Source of the DNA: Lineus longissimus
Lineage: Eukaryota; Nemertea; Pilidiophora; Heteronemertea; Lineidae
Length of the DNA stretch: 64,000 bases
Reading direction: 5' to 3'
Assembly: GCF_910592395.1 (NCBI RefSeq)
Contig: NC_088311.1
Coordinates: 1,490,501-1,554,500 of the forward strand
Below, in pieces: positions 22,483-35,600 of this stretch. A program made the position numbers and the translations under genes. Under the pieces are notes generated by a model that made no database searches, was not told the origin of the DNA, and worked only from the letters and a program-made list of their open reading frames with translations. The number at the start of each line of letters is the position of its first letter. Position 1 is the first letter of the stretch.

Positions 22483-24961
22483 TAAGAATATCGATCACTC
22501 ATGTTGGTAAAGATGTCTCTGTCATAGCGTCACTACGCTCTATACCAGAACTCATGCCCAGGGACTGATGGTACAATGCATTCTCTGAACATAATCAATT
22601 AACTTGTAGCTCTGCTCAGAAAAGGTTATCGTTGTGGTCACTCCATTGGGTGGGTGGAAGGTCGGATGCTTCAGCTCCCCTGGCATGACCGCTGAGGAAA
22701 GTGGAAAGTTTTGTCCATTGTTCTCAGCTAGTCAAGAGAAGCAACAGATATATTCAGAAGTCTTGGTGACTTTCAATATTCAACCCAAGGATGATTCTGG
22801 ATTTCTTCAAATAATGTAATGAATTCTTGTTCTTTGACCGATGCTCGATTGATCCAACACACGACCCTGGACGTTCCTCACGTTTTCTTCAATTTTGTCA
22901 GACAGCCACTGATTGCTTAAGAACATCTCAATTAGGCCTAATGCGTAGAAAATCGTTATTATTAAAGTTTCTTCTTTGAAACATATTCAATTAAGACGTT
23001 GATATCCTCCGTGAATGTCAATTTCTGGTCGACTGTATTTCTTGTCAAAGCCCCCCGGAGCACAGGAAGGAACTCTCATTAAGGCATGGTGATCTTCATC
23101 TTCTTACTACTCCTTTGTAATCAGACCTTAATGATTCACTACTTGGGTGGTGACGGTATCGTGACAATAAAATAAGGTACGCTATAGCGATCAAAGCGAG
23201 CTCGCTGGTGATACTTTGTGATGGTAAAGTGGGCTTCTAAGAGGGTGCACTCAAGGGGCACAAATGGTAACTTATTCATTGTTTCCTTTCTTGCTGAGAA
23301 ATGTTCAAAGCTATTTCGTAATAGGCAGGTTTTGCAAACGACAAAGTAGTTATGCAGATCTGTGGTGGCATCAAGTCCTGTGCTAATTCACTTATGCAAC
23401 AGTCGTAAATCATTGTTTATACCTATTTTTCGGAGGAATCGAGGAAAATTCTAAAAAAAATCTTCGATGAAATACAATTTCAGTTTCTGACCTGATGAGA
23501 AGGCTGTCTAATAACTCTGAGAATGGGACCCAGCTCAACTTTGATCTATGTTGACAATAGTTTAAAGAGGTAGATGTCCTCAGGTTTCTTATCCAGGGAT
23601 TAGGTTTTATCTGGATTCGTGTACTTGCTGCATAATACTTACCAATAAGCCTTTGAATGTGGAAGAATTCTCCATCAGGTCTATTTGTGAAGCTGCTGTA
23701 GTGCCAGTTAATGGAGGTGTCAAATCCCTTTGTAAATGCAGAAATTGATCCCTTGATGCAGCCAGAGTCTCCTTGTTATATCTATGTTGGTATTCACTTT
23801 CATTTGTATCTGCAGTCAATAGGTTTGTTGGGAGTGTTTATGAGAAAGTACCAGACTTAACAATTCATTATGTTCACCACCAATTTGGCTAAAACTAGAA
23901 ATCCTAAAGCCATTTGAACTTCTTCTAAAAGAAGTGAATACCAATTTCAAGGGTGGGAGACTGTTCTCTGAAAAAAAACTGTCTTCCACCCTTGGGCATG
24001 TGCATGTAGGTTTGCATTTGTCCTTTAGCCTCTTTCACAGCCCTGCTTTGCCTTGAAGGGTGGGGTTCTCTCTCTACCACAAAAGCTAATCAGACGTTTA
24101 AGCAAGCTTCACCGGATCTGGTGCTTGACACGTCTTCTTCAATTAGAGAATAATGTTAGAAGATGATTGTAGTAGCCAGGGACTGGTGCCAGCAAACCAG
24201 TTCCATTTCTGACAGGGAGTGTCGATGTTAGGTCCCTTTCAGTCAGTATCTAATGTATAATGTCCTTGAGACCTTTACCTTCTTCAAGCAGGGTAGATGA
24301 CTCCTGTTTGGTAATAAAGTGAATAGCTCTATGTCTCTTAAACTGTGCCATTGCTTATCAGTTTCTCGGTTTGGACCCTGATTGCATGTTGTGGCGGCGC
24401 CTTGGATCATTTCAGTAAAGGGTTAAGTACTTGCTAACAAGCCTAGGTCTGTTCAGGTAGGCCTTTACAGTGATACCAAAGCGGAACTGAATACTCGAGT
24501 GAAAGAGTCTACCTTGGCATCACCTTGCAACAGTTGCGTGAGTGATTCGTCTCAGTAACTGGATGGTAGCCATGTTGTTCTGAGGGTCTGTGACTACATT
24601 CCATGCTCTCAGAGGTTAACTTTGTACATGACAAATCTTAAACACAGTAAGTATTATTTTCTATATGATACAGCTTTGGCCTTTGGATACCATGTACCAT
24701 GCTGGCTCTCTGACACAGAATTCTAAATTGCGAGCTTTTGACCTTTGGACATGTGGCACATATTCTACTGAACGAGAGAGAAAGTGCATGAAAAAGGCAA
24801 ATTTTGTAATACCTTGCTCAAGATGCAACAGCGTGCAAATTATCAATGACAGTGATAGGCATGTCTTCTTTAGAGCAAAAGAGATCCCCGTGTTCCTTCA
24901 CCTTCTATTTCAGACACAACAGGCAATTTTGTTGTTACAGTGTTTTTTCTGATTGAAAAAA

Positions 24962-25166
24962 GCCGTATTGAACCCGGTGTAACATCTGTGGTTGTTCCCC
25001 ATGTGTCAGTGTTTCCAAACAATAGGCAGCTAGAGAGACCACGACTTTTCAATAGGGGGGATACACAGAAAAACTTGTCAATCTATTTTTGAGCGTTCCC
25101 AAACAATGAGGGGAAACACTCAAAAACAGAAACACTCAAAAACATTACACCGGGCTTGGAATAGCC
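24962..25166 (+). mobile_element. Inverted-repeat element, about 205 bp (MITE-like)
   Basis: The left end GCCGTATTGAACCCGGTGTAA and the right end TTACACCGGGCTTGGAATAG are inverted copies with few mismatches. Inner AAACACTCAAAAAC blocks (twice) pair weakly with a GTGTTTCC block on the left. There is no coding capacity. A related shorter element with CCGGTGTA termini lies at 57490-57626, which supports a non-autonomous family. Confidence 0.55.
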
Positions 25167-28100
25167 CTATCGAGTCGATGGGGCTGAATTAGACAGTTTG
25201 AATCACAAAAGAAATGAGAATTGGACCGATGGGAGCATGTTTATTATCTTATCTACCTCGCAGCAACTTCAAAATGTCTTGCTATGTTCCTGATTAACAG
25301 TAATTTGGCTAATTCAGTTAAGACTCAAGTAATGCTTGCCTGAAGGACCGGTGAAATCACCCTACAAAACGGACATGAAGCACTTTTAAACCAATTAACC
25401 TATAGAAATTGCCTTGGGTGAAGGTAATTATCACTCTGATTCCAGCCTCAGTCTTCAGAAGTCAGTGATGTAAGATCTTGCATTATATTTTGCATTACCA
25501 TATGATTATCCTCAGAGCAATTTGTCACTATGCAAACCTGGTTGACCAAATTTGTAAAGTCATTCATTGAAAAAGTACCAATTATACGAAACGTCTGAAT
25601 AGACTGGAGTCGTTGCATTTGTTTATTTAAACCCAAACTCACCATGCAAGCTTCCTCGTCATAAGGCAAGTTTGCTCATTCTTGATTCTAAAGTGATTTC
25701 TCTAATCTGACCATGGCCCCTCCAAGAATTGACAAACAGTTCTTAGCAGTAGATAAGCAACCCCATCAGTCACGTTCCCACGTCTTTTACGAACACTCTT
25801 CATCTATACACAGTTTATCAAAGGTTGATTTGAAGTCGCTTTTTATGATTGCATCTAGCATCCACTTTGAAGTCTCTAAGCCATTGTGTTGAGCTACTTG
25901 CAGGATATTTTCCAAAGGAGATTTTTAAAGCACGTCTGTTGACTCGCTTTGTTTAGCCAACGGGCAGAGGAGTAAAGTATTTATAGCTGATCAGGAACAA
26001 CATGAAAGTCACGTTCTTATACTTACCCTCGAAGTTTGTTCTGGCAGCTGCTCAGTATCGACTCTTTGTCATTATGGTGAAAAGCGCAACGATTCAAAAT
26101 AATGGCTTACAATGTTACAGGGTCTGTACTTTAGGTACTGCATCCAGTCTTTGCACCACAAATACCTTGCAAATGTTAGCGTCAAGCTAGTCTCGTGGCT
26201 GAAATTGGCCAGGAATGTGTTAAGGGAAAGCTGATGTATTGAACTTCCACTAAGTTGAGAGGTGATGCTTGGTGGTGCATGGTCTCAATTGTTGTCCCAC
26301 TCTGACAATTTCACCCCCGATTCAATCCAGAGGGGAGTAGCATTAAAGTAGGCGTGCCACTATATCTGCTGACCATCAGGCGAAGTGTAAGTTTTAGTGC
26401 TGAGGGTGCACTTCATGTCCAAAGTGTATGTTGACAATGTCCAAAGTACATGTATTGTGGCACATTTTCTTAAATGCTTTAGTACCATCAGCTGTACAGG
26501 GACTATGTAACTATGGATTAGTGAGGGTTGCCAGAAACTCGCGTTACTCGTTCTTTAACTGATCGGATGTCGATGGCAGATCAATGACACTTCCACGTTG
26601 GTGATGGCTGTGTCTTCTGCTCGACTAGCCTCGGCATCCGACCCTTATTGTGTCCGCTTGAGCGGCAAGGTCACCAGGATCCATACCAATGAACCGAGGG
26701 ATGCTTAGTCAACTCATCTGGTCTTGTTTGGTGCATTGTTGACCCTCCTGATTGGTGTTGCAATCTGATGTATCCTGATTGTTTTTTGATGGCCAAATCA
26801 TGGTTCAGTCAATGTTAAGCCCCTGGATTTGAATGAATGGAAGACAGCGTGAGAAAGCTTTGCGAACCTAAACTTAGTTGGTATTAGAAAGTTAAGGATT
26901 CTCTTTATGGTGTTGTATCAAGATGTTATGTTGATCACATAAAAGTTACCACAAATGATTACTTTTCAAGTGTATGCATTACCAACCATAGTCCATTTGT
27001 CATCCGTTTTTATTATTTCAGATATTCCAGCTGAAACAAATTGGTCTTCTCCCATGTCTCTCCCAGGCAACATATCATTACCAGCCTGTTAATTTTCCAG
27101 TGCACTCATGAGTCCAATTTTCTTTTCGCTCTGATCAGCTACAAATTACAGATTGAAATGTCACTTACTTTCTATTTAGTCTTAGCGGGTAATAACGGAG
27201 GTCTGGGATTTAATCATTCTTAGCTTTTAAACTATTAATACGATGGAAGCGATTCATGTATTGGTATGTCATGTCAAAAAGTGCTAAGCGGCTGTGGGGA
27301 AAAGTTCTACCTGGAGTTTCTTCCGTGTGTTCGGAGGCTTTCAGAGCAGTTGGAAAGAGCCAGCTGCTTCTCTGCTGGCGGGAAGCCCTTTGGCAAAGGC
27401 CATACAGGGCCTGGTCATTGGGATTTTTAAAGCAATAATGTATGAATGCTAAATCCCACGGAATTTGACAAATAGAATCATGATTGACAACTCCCGGTAC
27501 CCTCATAAGAAAGGTAAATGAACCATACCGTCCAACATGAAGATGAATGAACAAAGAAAAGTGATATACTGGGTTACCAAGTCTGGTTGTTTCAGATCTT
27601 GATGGCTTTAACGTTGATCAGGACCAATTTTCTCAAAACTGTGGAGATCTATTAGCATTTTCACATAGACTTTGTATCCTCTCATCGCTGGCATCTGAGA
27701 GACTCTCACAACTTGCACCTCCATAGATTTTTTACTGTATCTGTTTCGTCAGGCTTGGAATGATATTTTCACAACCCTCTAATGGATGTAGGGTAATAGA
27801 CACCTTCACTTCCCCCGTTAATGGGTTTCTGAAGGTTGCCATGTTTGGGTGATACCAGGTTTCAGTATTCATCACTGTTGAGCCATGGTGATCACAGCTA
27901 TAACTTGCATATCATGCTAGAATCGTTGCTGCTTCTCTCCTCTAGGGAACTAGAAATACTATTAGTTCGATTTCTGATAGCAAATGACGATAAACAAGGG
28001 CGTCTGCTACCATGTTACCATTTAGACTCTAAAGAGATACAAACTTACAAGGTGCCTCGCTGACGAATGATTACTCGCTTCAACCTGTGACCAGGTTTAC

Positions 28101-31100
28101 CAACAGACGAAAGATCATTTTGTCGAGCATAGCAACGATTGACATTGCCGATTGCAGTAAAGAAATTGCTTGATTGTTTGTTTGCTGTAATGATGACTAT
28201 GGAGGAAAGAAAGCGGTCTTCGTCATTAGCAAACTTTCAAAAGCCTTGTCACATTTTTTCCCAAAAATATTCTACCTGAACTATTCCTGGAGAATGTGGA
28301 GCAGTTGGTTTGAAGGTGGCAACCTGTGATTTGTTTGATGGGCCTTTTACACTTTCTTTGCCTAACACTGCATCAGAGATTGACTCCTTTAATCATAAGA
28401 ACATCAGCTGGTGTAAGGTAGACCAAAGCATGCTGCTAATGGTAACACCTTTGGTTACACCATTGTACTTGAGGTTACTAACCAACTTGTCGCCACGTAT
28501 CTTTAAAATGCTACCATAATTATAATTGGGGTAGTGGTGGTTTCCTTTTGTACTGTGTATCAAAGTCAATCACATAGTTTTTTCAGAGCTGATCTCGTAG
28601 ATCAAACACTTGCTTAATACTTTGTGTGGTGAACTATCAAACACAAAAAGTGTCATCGTCAGACTTGTCTCAAACTTTTTCAGGCCAGAATAGGCTGTTG
28701 GAGATATTCACACTTCACTCGGCCCAGTCGTTCAAAATAAGTCAATTGCTAACTCTTTTGCTGGGCATTCAGTCAGTTAAAGTCAACATCAGTTTTGAAC
28801 AAGTGGGCCCAGGCTGCAGGTTCGGTCTGGGTATCTGCCTCAGTTGGAGTACCAGACGATTCATGCGCTTGATACCAATGTCAGGTCAATCATATCCTTC
28901 AGCGTGGCGATATCAGAGCCAGTCAGGGATGTTGGGTATCAAAGATAACCTTAAGAAATATTTGATGACAAGCTGCAATTTGAAATGCATTTTGGGTATT
29001 TGCAAGAGGTACCAAACAGCGAGCGAGCAATATGCGAGCCGACTTCTTAATCTGGCTATGAGTGTTAATCAGGCAGTTGATCTTGCCGTATTTATGGGTT
29101 CTGGTGACAAAAACTGGAGCACGGTGGCAGGTGTCCATTAAGATATCGTGTTTAATGCTGGAGAGCCCCAAGAGGTAATTACCCAACTGGCATGGGTGGG
29201 ACGCTATAAACGAGAGTGTGTAGCGGTTGAAAGGCTTCACCACCTATTAGAGGTTCGACTTTCGATATTGTAACTTAAGATTGTTTTTTATAGCTTTTTC
29301 TGATCCCAATTAGTTAGTTGTGCCGACATTTGAAGCCAGTGATGTACACAGTTTGCTTGATCCAAAATCGAACCCAGTGGGTTGCCTCTCTTGTCTGAAC
29401 TCTCACCCAGGGAGCTTCTAGTTGTCTCGCGGCTTGAACTATACAGTGAAATAGAAGTGACTTTCACCAATGAGAACACTTGGTTGTCATCTCTATTCAA
29501 ACACTCTGTCATGCCGTGGCCAATATTGAAATGAGTTTATTTCATATTGGACGCAACCTTGTATATGATACTAAACCAACAATTATGACAAAAATGTCGA
29601 TATCATTACATGGGTGTCTCCAATATAAATTAAATGGAGGAAAATTGAATATATGTTTTGAGATATTGCATTCAAGCGACCTCTGAGATGTATAGTGTAT
29701 GGTCTCTTCTTTCCCCTGTGGTTGCATTACTCTTCAAACAAAATACCTTTCCTAATTCTCTTGCTTGTGATAATAAAGACTCCATCTGATCATGTAAGCT
29801 CTGAGTAGAACTAAAATTTCATGTCACGATTCATAATTCACCTTTCAAATTGTCATCATGCTTTAGAATCACGTTCCATTCGAATTTATTGTGTATTGAG
29901 TCTCAGGAATCCTGGTAGCTGCAGCACCACGTGTTAGCTTAGATTGCATGCTGTGAGTTCTTATGCATCAGTTTACCAAAACCTCACCTGAGAGGTTCTA
30001 GTTGGAGACTCCTCGAAGCCAGCTTTATCTCTGAGCTGGTTGTTGAGACATAGTTCTAGTCTTCACATAGCAGTTCACCTGGGTTTTACATTTCTTTGTT
30101 TTGAAATACCTCAAAGCCATTGTCTAACAATTCGTTTGCTTCCACAACAAATGATAAGAATTCCAGATTGCGAAGAAAATTCTGAAGTGTACATCTTTTA
30201 AAGTGCCAACATCAGTACCTGTGAGATCACAGTATTGCTAGTTCAACCAATCTTCCACCTCTTCCTCATCAAAGTTCACATTTCTCACTTCTCAAATACT
30301 TTAGTATCCAATGGTTCAATATCTTACTGCTGGCATTGCAACTTAGTCAACTGTCAGTTGTTTTGTATCATACAACAGTTAGTCCCTAGGGGGGCATATT
30401 AGGTACTAATAAATCACTTTGTAATCAGAGATTGTTCCTTTCAAATTCAAAGTCTAAGTCAGTCAATTGATCCATACCTGCATGTTTCACCTTTCAGTGA
30501 TCCAATGGTGTTATCTCTGAGCACGATACAAGCGTTTCAACATCCTAAAGTTTCACAAGTTTGAAATTCTAAGTCCGTGGGAGGTAGATCAAAGGTTGTG
30601 TTTCGCCTTTCATTGATGAAACTTTTATCTGGTGAACATGTGAAGCAGAATGTAATAAATTGCTGATGGCACTTTTTTCTTTATTGTGGAAGTTATTGAG
30701 CTCTAGGATGAAAACCCACATGGTGTTTCTCCGGTATCATCAGCAGAGTCTATGTTGCAGCTTTCACCCAAGCCTAAAAATATAATCAGAAATCTCACCA
30801 GGGCTTTATGTTGTAATATTGCTCAAAACCACTGCCATCATTTGATTGATTATTTTTGTCTGGCTTATTAGATGCAGTATTGATAAAGAATAATTCCCAT
30901 GTTTCTGAAATAACCGATTATTCACGACAATATTGATACCGAGTTACCTGTTTGCCATACAATAGAAGTTGTTAGTCTGTGACATTCTGATTACGCGCAT
31001 CCCTTGTGATCAGTCATCGATTATCTTCTCCATTGATTGATAAAAACTCAATGTTATTCAAATAAGAACAGTTTCTACTCATTCTATTCTATCCGAAATC

Positions 31101-32583
31101 TTTCAAAAACTTTCATAGACATTGACAGAGATCATTGTGGTCGGTTTCCTTTTGTTCCTCTACGAAACCAGACCAAGAACCCTCAAGAAAAATATCAAGT
31201 TGGATATGTCTTCTCGCCCTATGCTAACTCAAGATGGAAATTGACTATGCATGTAAAAAGAAAGATAAGATGCCTGAGGTGATTCCGCCATATGACAATT
31301 CAGCGTAATTTCGAATGATAGGCATTGATTGGTCATGCCTTTGGTTTCATCTTGCCCAGTCTTTGATGGGAATTGACGGAAATCATGATGTGTGTAGGGG
31401 AAATGGCACGTAGTGGCTGATAAAGAAGGTATGACACCTTACTGTAGATGCATGTTTCCCGACTTTATGTTCTGTTAGTGAGGGTATTGACATTGCTCTG
31501 TCGTGGTATGAAGTGATGTTGCCAAAGTTGCGCTATAGATACCACTTGTCATCCTAGTACTGATGTGTTACAGGCGTTGCACGGTGTTAAAGGACTACAC
31601 GAAACCATGGGTACATATATAGTAAAGATCTACGCATGGACAGGTGGGACCTTGGATTGGTGGAGCCAGTTTGACAAAGATGTGAAAGAACCAAACTGTT
31701 GTTGGAAACTGTGACCTGCGATTACGTATGGGACACTTTGCTAGAACATGACCATGCTCTGCCGACTCTGCTAAACGTTAAGTTGACTATAGTGTAGCCG
31801 ACACCTTCTCCTCCATCTGCACTGAGCACGTACTGCAATTAAGTCTTCATTGATTTCCGGCGCATGGGATAATATTTCTATCGAGCAGACTCAATTCCCG
31901 CATGAATGACCAAATTCCAGGAACATCATCTCTTGCCTGAGTGCAATTATAACTCTGCCTCCCAAGCCGAAATTTCAATCTGGCATCAATCTTGACTCAA
32001 TTGATTCACTCAACTCAAGTCCATTTCATAGATTTGAAACTGAATTACAGCATTGATAGTTTCCATTATAAGAACGATTTGATCATTATAGAACCTGTGT
32101 GCGTTTTGGTGTATAATCGAATTTCTGCCTGCGTACAGCACCTGACTAGCATACTGATAACGGCTGGCATAGCGAAGGAGACTGCCAATGATAAAGCACT
32201 GTTGGCTATCCAATGGCATGAGAGGCACACAAGTAGCGGTAATGAATTCAATCGCATAACGCGGGAATAATCGCCCATCATATATGAGCCATTTCTTGAT
32301 CGTGCAATCAATGCTAACGTCGGTTGTCGTTCTGAATGATCACCACCAGCGTCTGTTGACGTTTTGATCGATGCCACTGTTAAAGATCGTTATCGGCAAT
32401 AGCCAGGCTCCGAGCAACACGATTGACTTCACGAGTCACATGTTGGATTCATAGAACCATATTCAGGGAAGTAGGAAGTTCGCACGTGCTCGCGTATGCG
32501 CATGTGAGAAAGTGATTTATCATGATCGGGAATAACGGGTGGATGTGTTTTGCATTTCCCTTTACTGGACAGAAGGATTAGTC

Positions 32584-32620
32584 ATGTCTGATCGGGAACG
32601 ATTACTCAAACACATTGGCT
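32584..32620 (+). other. Candidate first coding exon (MSDRERLLKHIG), phase-1 donor
   Basis: ATG with G at -3 opens twelve codons and one base, ending at the strong donor GTAAGTAC at 32621. The phase suits splicing to the phase-1 TIR exon at 50650. A hydrophilic N-terminus of this size would be reasonable for a cytosolic end. Chance occurrence cannot be excluded. Confidence 0.25.
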
Positions 32621-35600
32621 GTAAGTACCCAATCATTCCTTGACAACTTCCCGTTGGTTACAGAGGTGGACATCTCGGCTGGCTTCTTTAAAGCTCTTAA
32701 CCACAAACTTGGTGTTAGTTGTAACAAATTTTTACTAAATGGGAATGCCAGGGTTAGTAACCCACATAATCAGGCGCAAACAAGGTCTTGGGTGGGATGG
32801 CTCCAAGTAGTTGTCCCACTATCCGTCACTATCTGGATGAAAGATAGGGGTTATGTCAGCTGGGTTTTTGTAATCTTGATCGTCTGCGGCACCAAGTTAT
32901 ACATTAAAACACTGAGTAGATTACTTTTAACTGGTTGTCTGTTTTTCTTTCTGATTCAGTTGCTCACCTCTGTCATGTATTATTTAGTTTTTTGCTCTTG
33001 TGTTGTCCTGTTTGCAGAGGTCAAATTGAATGGAAAGGACCAATTTGGGATCAAAATCATTGTCTTCAAGAGTGTGACCTGCCTACCCTTTCAGCATCAG
33101 TCGGCCTGCACTGAGTATAGCATTTCTGTGTGTGCAACACGGCTGTGTGTTCCGCAAGAGAAGCCTATAGATATTGATTGTTATAATGTCTAGACATCAA
33201 CCTAGGCTTTTTGCAGTCAGTAAATTTTTTAAGTGACAACGAGATTTTTTTCAAAGACATTGCTGTATGAGCAGTACAAATCACTTGTTTGAAGTTATCA
33301 ATGGTTGTCACTTTGTATTGTCATGGAGCTCCTGTGTGGAGGCTACTTTCACTTTTGCCTTTGAAAATGTAAAAGTTTATCCAATTGCCAAAGTTCAACA
33401 CTTTTGTCAAACTTTTGTTGTTTTTGTGATTTTTACTTGCCTGTTTGTTTTAACTCAAACAAATGGGAAAATTTCATCGTGCCATTATCATGATGATTGT
33501 ACGCTGGCTGGGAAAGGTCATCACATGCTGTTTTTCTTTCAACATGGAAAATATTTTTTCGGAAAATGTCTCTGTCGATCGAGTTATTTATCTCGAGCGA
33601 TCGAGATAATAGGTCCGTCGATCGAGATATTTCCGGAAAAAAATTTCATGTGGAAAAAAAATCATGTGATGTCCTTTCCCAGCCACCGTATGAATGAGTA
33701 AGTTCAAAGTATTTCTTGTTTGAACTATGATACCTTTGTTTTCATTTAAAGTTCAAAACATGAAAAAATAAGAGTTATTTTTTAAAAGTAAACGCTGAAA
33801 AACACCCTGCAGTATGTGCCTACAGTCGAGCAATTTGAGGAGCACGCTGAGAAAAAATGAAATGAAATACAAGATTTCTCGTAATTTGATTTTGTTGAAT
33901 ATCTTCAGCTTTAAGTCGGTTATTCAGCATCATTCTTGTGCAGTAAGCTAAAAGTCAGCACTATGCAAAAGTACAGGAATACCTCAGCATATTTTTTGTT
34001 GAATATCACTTTGTAAAGATAATGCTATTGCTGATAACACTCCATCTTCCTGACGTATGTTTGCTCTGCTCTCAACTTTAGACAACTAATGTTACAAAGT
34101 AGATGCGCAAACATGTTTAAATCGGTGTCTTTACCCTCTTGGTTATTATATTAGCTTAATGAGCTCTTGCACTCACAGGTTTTCTGTCGCCTCCCGTCCG
34201 ATAGCAGGGCACGTTTTGGCTGGAGCTATTGAACTGAAGTCTCACGTAACCCCCTACGTCAGACGACCTCAGACTCAACATTTCGTTCCAGTCTGATTCT
34301 TGACTTGGCCACCAGGGGGCCAAAACTGAAAACCCAAAAAGTGCGATAAAACTGCCATGACTGTTAATCAGGTATTTCTTTCAAGGATTTAGTTTGATGT
34401 CACAATCTGCTAAGAATTTGAATTTCTTCAATTTTGTTTTAACCAGTTGATTATGCACAAAACAATATCAATGTAACATGAAGAATATCTTCTGTATTAC
34501 CAAGTATGGATTAAGTCTCATATCTATGCTTGCTATCACTTGTGAGTATCAAAATGACGCTCATTCAAAACCAAATTTCCTGTTTTGTATAGCTTGATGG
34601 AGAATCGACCATCAGTGCATTCAGCTTGGACTGTTTACAAGTTAGTTCAGTTTTTAGGTTCTTCTGGATGCCATTCGTCTTCTAGTTTTTCATTCTCTGG
34701 TGAACCGTATGGCATTTTAAAAGGGTAAAGTGCTGCTGCACAACATCATAAATCCTTTAGATCCATCCTAGACTTAATGTTTTTTTCTCCAGTACATTTG
34801 TGATAAAGCCTGACATGGCTAGAAGAACAGTATGACAACACGATAATAACATAACAAAGCTTGCTGTCAAGTACATGTATTACGTTTCCATAAAAACAGG
34901 CCTGTACTTCAACATGACTTGTAGCGGTTTGTAAGCTTATACTACCTCCGTAAATGATGAAAGGTTTATAGGTACTCGACTTTCATGGGCATAAAGTAGG
35001 AACTATTGATGGTATATGTGGACACAGGTGTTCTAAGCTTGAGATGAGAATGGTTGTTGACCTATCATGAACATCAATTGTGACATCCCTATCTGTTGTT
35101 CTTTCAACAATCTCCAAGAGTGAAAACAATCGTTGGCTGAAACATTTCTTATCGTTATTTTTCTTCCCACTAATACCACATCCTCAGTCCATCATTTAAG
35201 AGGTCTTTACCATTTTTAAGTGCCCTAGAAGCTTTTCAAGATCTTGCTCAAAGACAATGGTTCCGGCATCTACTTGTGAATACTCGATCGACCTTCGATA
35301 CTAAATCCTGTCGGCTCAAATCCAATCTTCTGACAAATGCTGTATGAGAGAACCCAGAGTCGCCCAGCTATAAAGCTGTCATGATGAAGAAGATATTGAT
35401 GTTTCAACTGGTGTCTGTCATCAGGGAAAAGGTATCCCTTTTGATCAATATTGTTGAATCAAAGTTCAATCTTTCTATCGGAGGATATATTGTCAACATT
35501 AATCAATATGGGTGGTGTGTGATACCAATTATGCCGGCCATGGTCTTTTCTTGAAAACATTACGCTGATGATGGATCTTTTTTCGGCTCAGCAACCGAAG

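Larger units (their letters stand above)
7111..32583. other. Long region without recognisable genes
   Basis: I see no conserved protein family in about 25 kb on either strand. Open frames are short, AT-biased and lack family motifs. The content is unique DNA plus the separately listed microsatellite, hairpin, tandem repeats, tRNA-Asp-like relic and inverted-repeat element. Short candidates similar to first exons (for example ATG at 8544 and 24628, each ending at a GTAA donor) are weak. It is probably intron or intergenic DNA upstream of the TIR-TMEM268 gene. Confidence 0.5.

Noticed and set aside
28626-29141. 171-codon open frame
   Set aside because: It starts without an ATG, shows no motif or plausible splice structure, and is consistent with chance in 43 kb of gene-poor DNA.
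32615-33193. 192-codon open frame with hydrophobic stretches
   Set aside because: It has no ATG at its start, composition is T-rich, there are no family motifs, and codon use matches the non-coding surroundings.
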